From contig CADAND010000014.1 of NCBI GenBank assembly GCA_902789245.1, positions 1 to 64,000 of the forward strand: DNA of 64,000 nt. Direction: 5' to 3'. A model generated the notes under the pieces. It saw only the letters and a program-made list of their open reading frames with translations, did no database searches and had not been told where the DNA came from. The translations under genes and the position numbers were made by a program. Shown here piece after piece: positions 26,006 through 33,684 of the stretch (position 1 is its first letter; every line of letters starts with the position of its first letter). This DNA comes from an uncultured Bacteroidia bacterium. Lineage in GTDB: Bacteria > Bacteroidota > Bacteroidia > Bacteroidales > UBA932.

Positions 26006-26714
26006 ATGATCATCGCTTTCCTGGCCCTGTTGCTGCTGCATAACTTCCTCGCCGTGCCTTTCCTGGTGCGGAAAAAGAAGCCGTGGGCATACGCCGTCGT
26101 GACGCTGGCCCGGCGGCCCCGGGCCTGGGATGCCGCCGCCAATGCCGCCGGAGGGCGGTTTCCCGCCGCCTCCGGGCGGGCCGTGGGGGCCGGGAGGCCC
26201 TGGCGGGCCCAAAGGGAAGGGTCCGATTCGGCCGGAGTGGTTCGAAATGATCCTGGGCGTGCTTCTGCTGGCCGCCAATGTCGGCTTGATCTATTGGATC
26301 CAGGCCCGGCGCTCGACGGCCCGCATCCGCGAACTGGAGGCCGAGCTGAAGCAGCGAGACGCGCAGCCGGCGCCGCGTTCAGAGGGCGTCACGATGGTCT
26401 TTCGCTCCGAGGGGCAGGATGTCCGCGTGGAGACGGCAAAGATCCGCTATATCGAAGGCATGAGCGAATATGTCAAGATCTGGCGGGAGGATGCCGGGGA
26501 GCCGCTTATTGTCCTGGAGCGCCTCAAGAATCTGGAGGAAAGGCTCCCGGCAGGGCAGTTCCTGCGGGTGCACCGTTCCTACATCGTCAACCTCTCGCGC
26601 ATTCGCGCCACGACCGCCGGCCAGATCACCCTGGACGACGGCACGCGTATCCCGGTCGGCGACAGTTATCGTGACAAATTCCGGAAAATGACTATCTTTG
26701 GAAAAACTCAATAA
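26006..26714 (+). pseudogene. Membrane-bound LytTR transcription regulator, frameshifted
   Basis: The gene starts at 26006 with a membrane helix (MIIAFLALLLLHNFLAVPFL) and runs to VVTLA. At about 26106-26112 the frame shifts by one base into a proline-glycine-rich loop (PPPMPPEGGFPPPPGG), a second helix (MILGVLLLAANVGLIYWIQ), and a complete LytTR DNA-binding domain with YIEGMSEYVKIW, FLRVHRSYIVNLSRI and IPVGDSYRDKF. Together these make a typical two-helix LytTR protein of Bacteroidota. It is divergent from the carbohydrate-binding lipoprotein gene, which is also frameshifted, and may regulate it. Both shifts could be sequence error. Confidence 0.75.
26693..26700 (+). promoter_or_regulatory. 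-7 element of the nitroreductase gene
   Basis: TATCTTTG lies inside the last codons of the LytTR gene, 16 bases before the ATG at 26717. Confidence 0.45.
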
Positions 26715-26716
26715 CC

Positions 26717-27319
26717 ATGGCAAGCAATTTTTTTAAGAAACTGTCCGATCTGACGCACATCCACAACCGGGCCGCCTTCACGGACGTCCCGAAACGGGCA
26801 GGCATGACAGAGAGCGCGTTCAAGACGCTCGTGAAGGAACGTTTTTCCTGCCGGTCTTTCAAAAGTACGCCCTTGACGCAGGCCCAGATTGAAAACATCC
26901 TGGAAGCCGCCCGCCTGGCCCCGACGGCGGCCAACAAGCAGCCCGTCCATGTCTGGGTGGTCAAGAGCGAAGAGGGCCTCGCCAAGTTGAAAAAAGCGAC
27001 GGACTACACATACGGCGCGCCCGTCGTATTCATGGTCGGCGCTAAACCAGACGCCGCTTGGGTGCGGAAATATGATGGCAAGAACGGGGCTGAGATCGAC
27101 GCCGCCATCGTGGGCACGCACATCATGCTGGAAGCCTCGGCTCAGGGACTGGGCAATGTCTGGGTCGGTTCCTTCGACCCCGCACAGATCAAGGCCGACT
27201 TCCCGGAGACCGAAGGTTACGAGGTTGTCTGCCTCTTCCCGGTCGGCGTCTCCGATGCCGAACCCGGCTCCATGCACTTCAAACGGCAGTCCGCCGCGGA
27301 GTTCTCCGACGAGATCTAG
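26717..27319 (+). CDS. Nitroreductase-family protein
   Basis: A 200-residue FMN-dependent nitroreductase-fold protein. FMN-contact motifs are RFSCRSF (about residues 42-48), APTAANKQPVHVWVV, and ASAQGLGNVWVGSF near the middle. Substrates of this family range from quinones to nitroaromatics, so I do not assign one. The family core begins near residue 30 (MTESAFKTLVKERFS); the preceding 29 residues are an extension or a start misplacement. The gene starts two bases after the LytTR stop and has a -7 box inside that gene. A terminator follows at 27329. Confidence 0.85.
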   Translation: MASNFFKKLSDLTHIHNRAAFTDVPKRAGMTESAFKTLVKERFSCRSFKSTPLTQAQIENILEAARLAPTAANKQPVHVWVVKSEEGLAKLKKATDYTYGAPVVFMVGAKPDAAWVRKYDGKNGAEIDAAIVGTHIMLEASAQGLGNVWVGSFDPAQIKADFPETEGYEVVCLFPVGVSDAEPGSMHFKRQSAAEFSDEI

Positions 27320-27328
27320 CCGCTAAGT

Positions 27329-27363
27329 AAAAAGGCCTCGCAGATTGCTCTGCGGGGCCTTTT
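27329..27363. terminator. Bidirectional terminator, partner of the one at 24115
   Basis: GGCCTCGCAGA/TCTGCGGGGCC with loop TTGC, TTTT on the plus-strand side and AAAAA before the stem, so it can serve both the nitroreductase gene and the minus-strand DUF4923 gene. Positions 27329-27358 are the exact reverse complement of 24115-24144. Confidence 0.8.
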
Positions 27364-27365
27364 CA

Positions 27366-27390
27366 GATTCCGGATCAAGCCCGGAATGAC
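27366..27390 (+). repeat. 25-bp palindromic repeat, copy 3 (intergenic)
   Basis: Core TTCCGGATCAAGCCCGGAA, three bases after the terminator and 10 bases before the DUF4923 stop codon. It differs from copy 2 at one base. Confidence 0.85.
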
Positions 27391-27400
27391 GGCGGCATCG

Positions 27401-28030
27401 CTATCGCGTCAGCTTGAAGCCGGCGTCCACGCTCTTGGCGGTGGTCAGGATGTTGCCGACCGTGGCCACACCGGCGCTGGTGGTGATCTTCTTGGCATAC
27501 TCGATCAGCTTCTGGGTGAAGCCCATGAATTTCTCGCCGTTGAATAGAATCTTGCAGCCGTTCGTCGTGGCGCTCACGGCCCCGTCGAGCTGCAGGAAGG
27601 TCAGCTGACGGCCGAATTTCAGCGTGACGGCGCTGCCGTTCTGCACGTACGTACCGGTGATCGCGGGCAGGCGGCCGGCCTTGAAGGAGAAGCTACCGTC
27701 CGGGTTGAAGGTGAAAGTGGCGGCGCCGGGCGCAATACCCGCCTTGGCGAGAATGTTGTCCGCCTTGCTCTCGATGGTGCCGATGGCCGCGTTCCCGGCC
27801 ACGCTGCTGAGGATATTGTCGCTCTTGACGGCAGCGCCTACGCCTCCGTAGGTCCAGGAGCCGGCCAGATCCACCTGGCCGCCGCCCAGCACGCCCGAGA
27901 GGACATTGCCGACAGTCTCGCCGACGTTGCCGCCGGCCACGGATTTCAGGATACCGCCCAGGACGTTCTGGGCATTGGCCGCGGATGCCACCAGCATCAG
28001 CGAGCCAAGAATTGCAACGATCTTTTTCAT
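27401..28030 (-). CDS. DUF4923-family secreted protein
   Basis: A 209-residue protein with a signal peptide (MKKIVAILGSLMLVASAANAQ), probably periplasmic or outer-membrane associated. It has a glycine-rich N-terminal part and a lipocalin-like or beta-rich body with DLAGSWTYGG, FTFNPDGSFSFKAG and ITGTYVQNGSAVTLKFG. This matches the Bacteroidota family DUF4923, whose function is unknown. It is the last gene of a minus-strand run starting at glyS, with a six-base gap to the ThiL-like gene. Confidence 0.8.
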   Translation of the reverse strand: MKKIVAILGSLMLVASAANAQNVLGGILKSVAGGNVGETVGNVLSGVLGGGQVDLAGSWTYGGVGAAVKSDNILSSVAGNAAIGTIESKADNILAKAGIAPGAATFTFNPDGSFSFKAGRLPAITGTYVQNGSAVTLKFGRQLTFLQLDGAVSATTNGCKILFNGEKFMGFTQKLIEYAKKITTSAGVATVGNILTTAKSVDAGFKLTR

Positions 28031-28036
28031 GTGTTA

Positions 28037-29044
28037 TTACTTATTGGTTGTCCATCCTTGTGCCGAGACGGGATGCTCCAGCCCGTCGGGCGATACCAGC
28101 ACGGCTCCCACCTCGGGCTGCGCCAAGTGACCGATGATGTCGAAGGTCTGGAATTCCGTGCGGAAACGCTCGTACTGCGCGAGAGGAATCACGTAAAGCA
28201 GGTGGTAGTCCTCGCCGCCGTTCATCGCCGCGGACACGGGGTCCAGGTTCAGTTCGCGGCCCAGATCGAAACTGCCGCCCTCGAAGGGAATCTTGTCGGC
28301 ATAGACCTTGGCGCCCAGCCCGCTGTCGCGGCAAAGGCGCAGCAAGGCGTCTGCGAGGCCCCTGGTGACGAAATAACCGTGCGAGGGGGTGAACTTCCCG
28401 TCCTCGAGTTGCGCGGGCAAATTTGGGCTTAATTCGGGCCTCAGATAGGAGCCGACGAGCATCTTGTATTGCTCGAGGGCAGCCTGATCCGTGGAGCCCT
28501 TGTCGAACTTGATGCGCTCGCGCTCCAGGACCTGCAGACCCAGGAAGGCGGCACCGAGGGCACCCGACACGCAGATCAGATCGCGCGACTGGGCCTTCGG
28601 GCGGGCGGCCGAGACAGCGGCGCTGTGCCGGCCGGTGGCCGACAGCGCGAGCGTAAGGCCGTTACGCGAAGGTTGCAGGTCGAGCGAAAGCTGCTTGTAG
28701 CCGTGCTCCTGCGCGGCGGCGACCAGTCCGCTCCAAAGCTCCTGCACCTGCGGGAAATCGAGTTTCGCGGACACGCCAAGCTGCACCGAGAGCGACTCGG
28801 GCCGCGCCATGACGGCGTACAACTCGCCCGTGACCTTCAGCACAGCCTTGCGGCCGAGGTGCTTGAGCGGGAAATAAACCAGGTCGAAATCAATCCCTTC
28901 CAGCAGCAGGCCGGAGGCCGAGGTGATGCATTCCTGCGGCTTCGCCTCGAGCCACAGCGGCTCGCCGAAGGGAGCGTAGCCCGTCCCCTCGAAGAGCTGC
29001 CGGATGGCCTCGATGCGGCCTAACTCACTGAAACTCTGCGCCAT
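28037..29044 (-). CDS. ThiL-like (AIR synthase fold) protein, probably inactive
   Basis: A 335-residue homologue of thiamine-monophosphate kinase. Recognisable framework segments are LLLEGIDFDLVYFPLKHLGRKAVL, DLICVSGALGAAFLGLQVLERE and MNGGEDYHLLYVIPL. The acidic residues that bind Mg-ATP in ThiL are missing. GDDAAV is replaced by WLEAKPQ, STD by TSAS, SD in the NLSD segment by GE, GGDT by LDLQPS, and DISDGL by VTRGLAD. It therefore looks like a pseudoenzyme with the fold kept. It begins one base from the glyS stop codon, so it is cotranscribed with glycyl-tRNA synthetase. I do not use the symbol thiL because activity is doubtful. Confidence 0.8.
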   Translation of the reverse strand: MAQSFSELGRIEAIRQLFEGTGYAPFGEPLWLEAKPQECITSASGLLLEGIDFDLVYFPLKHLGRKAVLKVTGELYAVMARPESLSVQLGVSAKLDFPQVQELWSGLVAAAQEHGYKQLSLDLQPSRNGLTLALSATGRHSAAVSAARPKAQSRDLICVSGALGAAFLGLQVLERERIKFDKGSTDQAALEQYKMLVGSYLRPELSPNLPAQLEDGKFTPSHGYFVTRGLADALLRLCRDSGLGAKVYADKIPFEGGSFDLGRELNLDPVSAAMNGGEDYHLLYVIPLAQYERFRTEFQTFDIIGHLAQPEVGAVLVSPDGLEHPVSAQGWTTNK

Positions 29045-30582
29045 TACAGGTTGCGGAGAAGGTTATTCAGGTTGACCTTGGCGTCAATCATCGCGCGGAG
29101 TTCGGCGATGGGGACGCGCTGCTGGGTCATCGTGTCGCGGTCGCGCACGGTGACGCAGCGGTCGTTCAGGGAGTCGTGGTCGACGGTGATGCAGAACGGG
29201 GTGCCGATGGCATCCTGGCGGCGGTAACGCTTGCCGATGCTGTCCTTCTCCTCGTACTGGCAGTTGAAATCGTACTTCAGCAGGTCCATCACCTCCTGCG
29301 CGAGCTCGGGCAGGCCGTCCTTCTTGACGAGCGGCAGCACGGCGGCCTTGACCGGGGCGAGCGGAGCGGGAATGCTCAGCACGACGCGGGTCTCGCCGTT
29401 CTCCAGCTGCTCCTCATGGAAGGAGTGCGACAGGACCGCAAGCACCATACGGTCGACGCCGATGGACGTTTCGACCACGTACGGGGTGTAGGAGGCGTTC
29501 TCCTCGGGATCGAAGTACTCGATCTTCTTGCCGGAGAACTTCTGGTGGTTGCCCAGGTCAAAGTTCGTACGGCTGTGGATGCCCTCCAGCTCCTTGAAAC
29601 CGAAGGGGAAGTTGAACTCGATATCGGTGGCGGCGTTGGCGTAATGGGCCAGCTTCTCATGATCGTGGAAGCGGTAGTTCTCCGCACCCATGCCGATGTT
29701 GACATGCCATTTCATGCGGTTCTCCTTCCATTTCTTGAACCAGTCGAGCTCGGTGCCCGGCTTGATGAAGAACTGCATCTCCATCTGCTCGAATTCGCGC
29801 ATGCGGAAGATGAACTGGCGGGCGACGATCTCGTTGCGGAAGGCCTTGCCGATCTGGGCGATGCCGAAAGGAATCTTCATGCGGCCGGTCTTCTGGACAT
29901 TCAGGTAGTTCACAAAGATGCCCTGGGCCGTCTCCGGACGCAGGTAAATGGTGTTGGCGCCGTCGGCGGTGCTGCCCATGGAGGTGCTGAACATCAGGTT
30001 GAACTGACGGACGTCGGTCCAGTTGCAGGTGCCGCTGATCGGGCAGACGATGTTGTTGTCAATGATAATCTGGCGGTACTCCGCGAAATCGGAGGCCTGC
30101 TCGGCAGCCACGTAACGGTTGTGCACCTCGTCCCACTTGGCCTGCTCGCGCAGCACGTTGGGGTTCGTGGCGCGGAACTGCGCCTCGTCGAAGCTCTCGC
30201 CGAACTTCTTGCGGCCCTTCTCGACCTCCTTGTTGATCTTTTCCTCGATCTTGCCCAGGAAATCTTCGATCAGCACGTCGGCGCGGTAGCGCTTCTTGGA
30301 ATCCTTGTTGTCGATGAGCGGGTCGTTGAACGCGCTCACGTGGCCAGAGGCCTCCCAGATGCGGGGGTGCATGAAGATGCAGGAATCGATGCCCACGATG
30401 TTCTCGTTCAGGCGGGTCATCGCGTTCCACCAATATTGCTTGATGTTGTTTTTCAGCTCTACGCCCATCTGGCCATAATCGTACACGGCGGCCAGGCCGT
30501 CATAAATCTCGCTGGACGGGAAAATGAAACCGTACTCCTTGCAGTGCGCTACGAGTACCTTGAACAATTCGTCTTGTGTCAT
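29044..30582 (-). CDS. glyS: Glycyl-tRNA synthetase (alpha2 type)
   Basis: A 512-residue class II aminoacyl-tRNA synthetase of the dimeric, eukaryote-like type, charging tRNA-Gly in the cytoplasm. Visible motifs are FPSSEIYDGLAAVYDYGQMGVELK near the N-terminus, RPETAQGIFVN, FRNEIVARQFIFRMREFEQME, ETSIGVDRMVLAVL, and the C-terminal anticodon-binding domain (DSIGKRYRRQDAIGTPFC). The length is normal. A TATATTTG box on the minus strand at 30621-30614 precedes the ATG by about 30 bases. Confidence 0.97.
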   Translation of the reverse strand: MTQDELFKVLVAHCKEYGFIFPSSEIYDGLAAVYDYGQMGVELKNNIKQYWWNAMTRLNENIVGIDSCIFMHPRIWEASGHVSAFNDPLIDNKDSKKRYRADVLIEDFLGKIEEKINKEVEKGRKKFGESFDEAQFRATNPNVLREQAKWDEVHNRYVAAEQASDFAEYRQIIIDNNIVCPISGTCNWTDVRQFNLMFSTSMGSTADGANTIYLRPETAQGIFVNYLNVQKTGRMKIPFGIAQIGKAFRNEIVARQFIFRMREFEQMEMQFFIKPGTELDWFKKWKENRMKWHVNIGMGAENYRFHDHEKLAHYANAATDIEFNFPFGFKELEGIHSRTNFDLGNHQKFSGKKIEYFDPEENASYTPYVVETSIGVDRMVLAVLSHSFHEEQLENGETRVVLSIPAPLAPVKAAVLPLVKKDGLPELAQEVMDLLKYDFNCQYEEKDSIGKRYRRQDAIGTPFCITVDHDSLNDRCVTVRDRDTMTQQRVPIAELRAMIDAKVNLNNLLRNL

Positions 30583-30613
30583 ATCTTTATTGCTAACTTA
30601 TTCTTAGAGCGTG

Positions 30614-30621
30614 CAAATATA
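30614..30621 (-). promoter_or_regulatory. -7 element of glyS
   Basis: The minus-strand reading is TATATTTG, 31 bases upstream of the glyS ATG. Confidence 0.5.
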
Positions 30622-30622
30622 G

Positions 30623-31060
30623 TCATTTCTGCGGTAAAATCTCCCGTAGCGGACGCATAACGAAGTCCCGTTGCTCCATCAGCGGGTGCGGAATCTTCAA
30701 ATCCGGGTCGTCCACGCGCTCGTCACCGTAAAGCAGGATGTCAATGTCAATGGGGCGGTCATGGTAGATCCTGCGGCCCTCCGCGTCATATTCCGGGCCG
30801 CCGGTGCGCCCCATGACGCGCTCGATCCGTTTGCAGATATCCAGCAGGGTATGCGGGCGCTTGCCCGTATGGTAACAAACCACACAATTCAAAAAGTCCG
30901 GCCCCTTGAAGCCCCAGGAGGGCGTTTCGATGATGGAGGAACGTGCCGTATAGTGGCGTCCGATGGCGGCGTCCAGGCGCCGGAGCGCTTCGTCGATCTG
31001 CGCGGCGCGATCACCCTGGTTGGTGCCAAGGGAAAAATATACGGGGACAACTTTCATCAA
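30623..31060 (-). CDS. folK: 2-amino-4-hydroxy-6-hydroxymethyldihydropteridine pyrophosphokinase
   Basis: A 145-residue HPPK that activates 6-hydroxymethyl-dihydropterin with ATP for dihydropteroate synthesis. It has YFSLGTNQGDR at the N-terminus, ETPSWGF, FLNCVV, and the magnesium-binding RPIDIDILLY motif followed by IPHPLMEQRDFV. Two adjacent ATGs (31060, 31057) are possible; the second overlaps the sufT stop exactly in an ATGA arrangement. It is the last gene of sufS-sufE-sufT-folK and would use the product of the PTPS-III-type protein encoded at 4706. Confidence 0.94.
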   Translation of the reverse strand: MMKVVPVYFSLGTNQGDRAAQIDEALRRLDAAIGRHYTARSSIIETPSWGFKGPDFLNCVVCYHTGKRPHTLLDICKRIERVMGRTGGPEYDAEGRRIYHDRPIDIDILLYGDERVDDPDLKIPHPLMEQRDFVMRPLREILPQK

Positions 31061-31413
31061 AATTCAGGATCCCAGCCGAGCGCCACGCGGGCCTCGTCCG
31101 AGAGCATGCTCTGGTCCCACACGGGATCGAAGACAAGGTCGATCGAGCAACTCATGATGCCCGGGGTATCTTCCACCATCTGCTTCACTTCCGCCAGTAC
31201 TTCGTCTGCCATCGGGCAGTTCGGCGCGGTGAAGGTCATCTTGATGGATACCTCATGCTCCTTGTTGATGTGGAGTTCGTAAATCAGGCCCAGGTCGTAG
31301 ATGTTGACCGGGATTTCAGGGTCATACACCTGCTTGAGCGAGAGAACGACGTCTTCGTAGAGCGGAGCCAGCTCCTTGACGTCCTGCGGGGTCAAAACTT
31401 CTTCCTGTGCCAT
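31057..31413 (-). CDS. sufT: SufT/MIP18-type Fe-S cluster assembly factor
   Basis: A 118-residue DUF59 protein that assists maturation of iron-sulphur proteins. The family signature is DPEIPVNIYDLGLIY, then TFTAPNCPMADEV with the conserved cysteine, and a C-terminal VWDQSMLSDEARVALGW. It lies one base downstream of sufE and overlaps folK. Its position in a suf gene group supports the assignment over the related PaaD-type proteins. Confidence 0.9.
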   Translation of the reverse strand: MAQEEVLTPQDVKELAPLYEDVVLSLKQVYDPEIPVNIYDLGLIYELHINKEHEVSIKMTFTAPNCPMADEVLAEVKQMVEDTPGIMSCSIDLVFDPVWDQSMLSDEARVALGWDPEF

Positions 31414-31414
31414 C

Positions 31415-31828
31415 TCAAAGCAGATTTTGTGCCGTACGGCGAAGTGTTTCGATCATTGAGGCAAGGCCGTTTGCGCGCGTCGGAGAAAGGTTCTCGCGCA
31501 GGCCGAGCTTGTCCACGAAGGAAAAGTCGTCCTCCGCGATCTCTCGGGCCGTGCGGCCGGAGTAAACGCCGATCAGCAGGGAAATGATGCCCTTGGTAAT
31601 GATGGCATCGCTGTCGGCGCGGAAATAGAGCCTGTCCCCGTCCATGGTGGCGTCCAGCCAAACGCGGGACTGACAGCCCTTGATCAGGCGGTCTTCCGTT
31701 TTAAGTTCCTCGGGGAACGCCTCCAGGTTTCGCCCCAAATCAATCAGGTATTCATACTTGTCCAGCCACTCGTCGTACATCGAAAAATCCGCAACGACTT
31801 CAGCCTGAGCTTCTTGCAACGATTTCAT
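31415..31828 (-). CDS. sufE: Cysteine desulfuration protein SufE
   Basis: A 137-residue sulphur acceptor for SufS. The persulphide-carrying cysteine is C52 in KGCQSRVWL. The helix with SLLIGVYSGRTAREI and the C-terminal SPTRANGLASMIETLR are typical. It overlaps the end of sufS by four bases, so translation is probably coupled. Confidence 0.95.
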   Translation of the reverse strand: MKSLQEAQAEVVADFSMYDEWLDKYEYLIDLGRNLEAFPEELKTEDRLIKGCQSRVWLDATMDGDRLYFRADSDAIITKGIISLLIGVYSGRTAREIAEDDFSFVDKLGLRENLSPTRANGLASMIETLRRTAQNLL

Positions 31829-33054
31829 CCTTCCAGCATTTTAATCGCCCTGTCGAGCGATGCAATAAAATATTCCGCTTCCTGCACGGTGTTGTACGGG
31901 GCAAACGACACACGAAGCATCCCCGTGACGCCGTAGCGGTCCATCAGCGGCTCAGCACACATCTGCCCGGAGCGAACGGCGACCCCCATCTTGTCCAGAA
32001 TCAACGCCAGGTCCTCGTGGTGGATGTGTTCCACGGAGAACGAGAACAAGGGAATCTTCTCCTCGGGCGTCTTCGGAACACCATAGAGACGGATCCGGGG
32101 GTCACTTTGTAACTTATTTAAAATTAAATTTTTGATTGCTTCCGTTTCCGCCTCGACGGCTTCGCTTCGCAAAGCCTCAGCCATTTCCAGCGCCGGCCGG
32201 AGGGTTGGCGTACCGGCGATGTTTTGCGTGCCCGCTTCGAACTTATGAGGAAGCGGAGCCCAGGTCGATCCAGACCAGCGGACCGTCCCGATCATCTCCC
32301 CGCCGCCCATGTAAGGAGGCATCTGCTCCAGCAGCGCACGACGCCCGTACAGAACACCCGTTCCAGGTGCCGCATAGACCTTATGGCCGGAGAACGCATA
32401 GAAATCACAGCCCAGTTTGCGAACATCTACGCGCTCGTGCACAATCCCCTGCGCACCATCGATCAGAACAACGCAACCTTTTGAGTGACAAATATTTACA
32501 ATATCTTTAACAGGATTTACGATGCCAAGAACATTGGAAACATGGGCCACGCAGACAAGCTTGGTGCGCGATGTAAGCAAATCCGGCAGCAGGTCCACAC
32601 GAAGGTGGCCGGAGTCGTCGATGGGAAGCACCTTCAGCGAGGCACGCTTGCGCTCACAAAGCAGCTGCCAGGGCACGATGTCGGAATGATGTTCCGCCTC
32701 GCCCACGATGATTTCATCTCCTTCATGAATAAAGGCCTCCCCAAAACTGAAGGCAACAAGGTTCAACGACGCCGTGGCGCCGGAAGTAAAAATGATTTCT
32801 TCGCGGAATTCTGCATTCAGGTACTTTTGGACGGCATCCCGGGTAGATTCGTACTCAGAAGTGGCCAGATCAGCTATGCGATGGACGGCCCTGTGCAGGT
32901 TGGCATTGTATTTTTCGGACATTTCCGTCCACTTGCGAATAACGGACAGCGGGCGCTGCGACGTAGCCGCATTGTCCAGATAAACAAGCGCTTTGCCGTA
33001 GACCTGCTCCGCAAGTTCAGGGAACTCCTGTCGTATTTTTTCTATCTGAGTCAT
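31825..33054 (-). CDS. sufS: Cysteine desulfurase SufS
   Basis: A 409-residue group II cysteine desulfurase. The PLP lysine is K225 in FSGHKVYAAPG, and the catalytic cysteine is C366 in VRSGQMCAEPL. GEAEHHSDIVPWQ and LIDGAQG are also present. The ATG at 33054 gives the standard N-terminus IEKIRQEFPEL; an upstream TTG at 33066 overlaps the promoter. The scaffold genes sufBCD are not in this window. The promoter region is shared with divergent ruvA. Confidence 0.96.
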   Translation of the reverse strand: MTQIEKIRQEFPELAEQVYGKALVYLDNAATSQRPLSVIRKWTEMSEKYNANLHRAVHRIADLATSEYESTRDAVQKYLNAEFREEIIFTSGATASLNLVAFSFGEAFIHEGDEIIVGEAEHHSDIVPWQLLCERKRASLKVLPIDDSGHLRVDLLPDLLTSRTKLVCVAHVSNVLGIVNPVKDIVNICHSKGCVVLIDGAQGIVHERVDVRKLGCDFYAFSGHKVYAAPGTGVLYGRRALLEQMPPYMGGGEMIGTVRWSGSTWAPLPHKFEAGTQNIAGTPTLRPALEMAEALRSEAVEAETEAIKNLILNKLQSDPRIRLYGVPKTPEEKIPLFSFSVEHIHHEDLALILDKMGVAVRSGQMCAEPLMDRYGVTGMLRVSFAPYNTVQEAEYFIASLDRAIKMLEG

Positions 33055-33063
33055 AAGGAAATG

Positions 33064-33084
33064 CAAATTTATATATTATTTTTG
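33064..33084. promoter_or_regulatory. Divergent promoters of sufS and ruvA
   Basis: Minus-strand TAAATTTG at 33071-33064 lies nine bases from the sufS ATG. Plus-strand TATTTTTG at 33077-33084 lies four bases from the ruvA ATG. The two -7 elements are only five bases apart, so the promoters interleave and polymerase binding is probably mutually exclusive. Confidence 0.55.
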
Positions 33085-33088
33085 TGAT

Positions 33089-33682
33089 ATGATAGATTAC
33101 GTCTCAGGAAAGCTTGCGACACTGACCCCCACGATGGCAGTGATCGACAATCAGGGAATCGGCTATGCTGTAGAGATCTCCCTGCAAACCTATGATGTCC
33201 TGCGCGGCAAGGACAGTGCAACCGTCTATATCCAGCGCCAGGTCAATCCACGCGACGGCTCTGAAGTCGACTATGGATTCGCTTCCCAGGAGGAGCGGGA
33301 ACTCTTCCGCCATATCACGAGTGTCTCGGGCATGGGCGCGGCATCCGCACGCATGATTCTCTCCTCGCTGACCGCCGAGGAACTACGGAATGCCATCCTC
33401 GGCGAGGACGTCAACCGCCTCAAGGGTGTCAAAGGAATCGGCCTCAAAACAGCCCAACGAATGGTGCTTGAACTCAAAGACAAAATCGTCAAGGGTGACG
33501 GCGCAAGCAGCGACATTCTCTTCCGAACCGACGCCGGTGCAGCGTCAGAAGAAGCCACCACGGCCCTTCAACTGCTGGGTTTTGCCAAGCCGAACATCAA
33601 CAAAGCCATCCAGGCAATTCTCAAGGAGAACCCTTCCGCATCGGTGGAAGAAATCATCAAAGCCGCCTTGCAGCGGCTCTAA
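33089..33682 (+). CDS. ruvA: Holliday junction branch migration protein RuvA
   Basis: A 197-residue RuvA that binds four-way junctions and recruits RuvB. The N-terminal OB domain begins MIDYVSGKLATLTPTMAVID. Two helix-hairpin-helix motifs follow (ITSVSGMGAASARMILSS and LKGVKGIGLKTAQRMVLEL), and the C-terminal RuvB-contact domain contains LLGFAKPNINKAIQAIL. The length is normal. ruvB is in the window at 40788, not adjacent. mnmG converges with it just downstream. Confidence 0.97.
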   Translation: MIDYVSGKLATLTPTMAVIDNQGIGYAVEISLQTYDVLRGKDSATVYIQRQVNPRDGSEVDYGFASQEERELFRHITSVSGMGAASARMILSSLTAEELRNAILGEDVNRLKGVKGIGLKTAQRMVLELKDKIVKGDGASSDILFRTDAGAASEEATTALQLLGFAKPNINKAIQAILKENPSASVEEIIKAALQRL

Positions 33683-33684
33683 GA

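Noticed and set aside
26100-26130. Programmed ribosomal frameshift in the LytTR gene
   Set aside because: The region is a plain G/C-rich run with no slippery heptamer or downstream pseudoknot that I can see. An indel is simpler.
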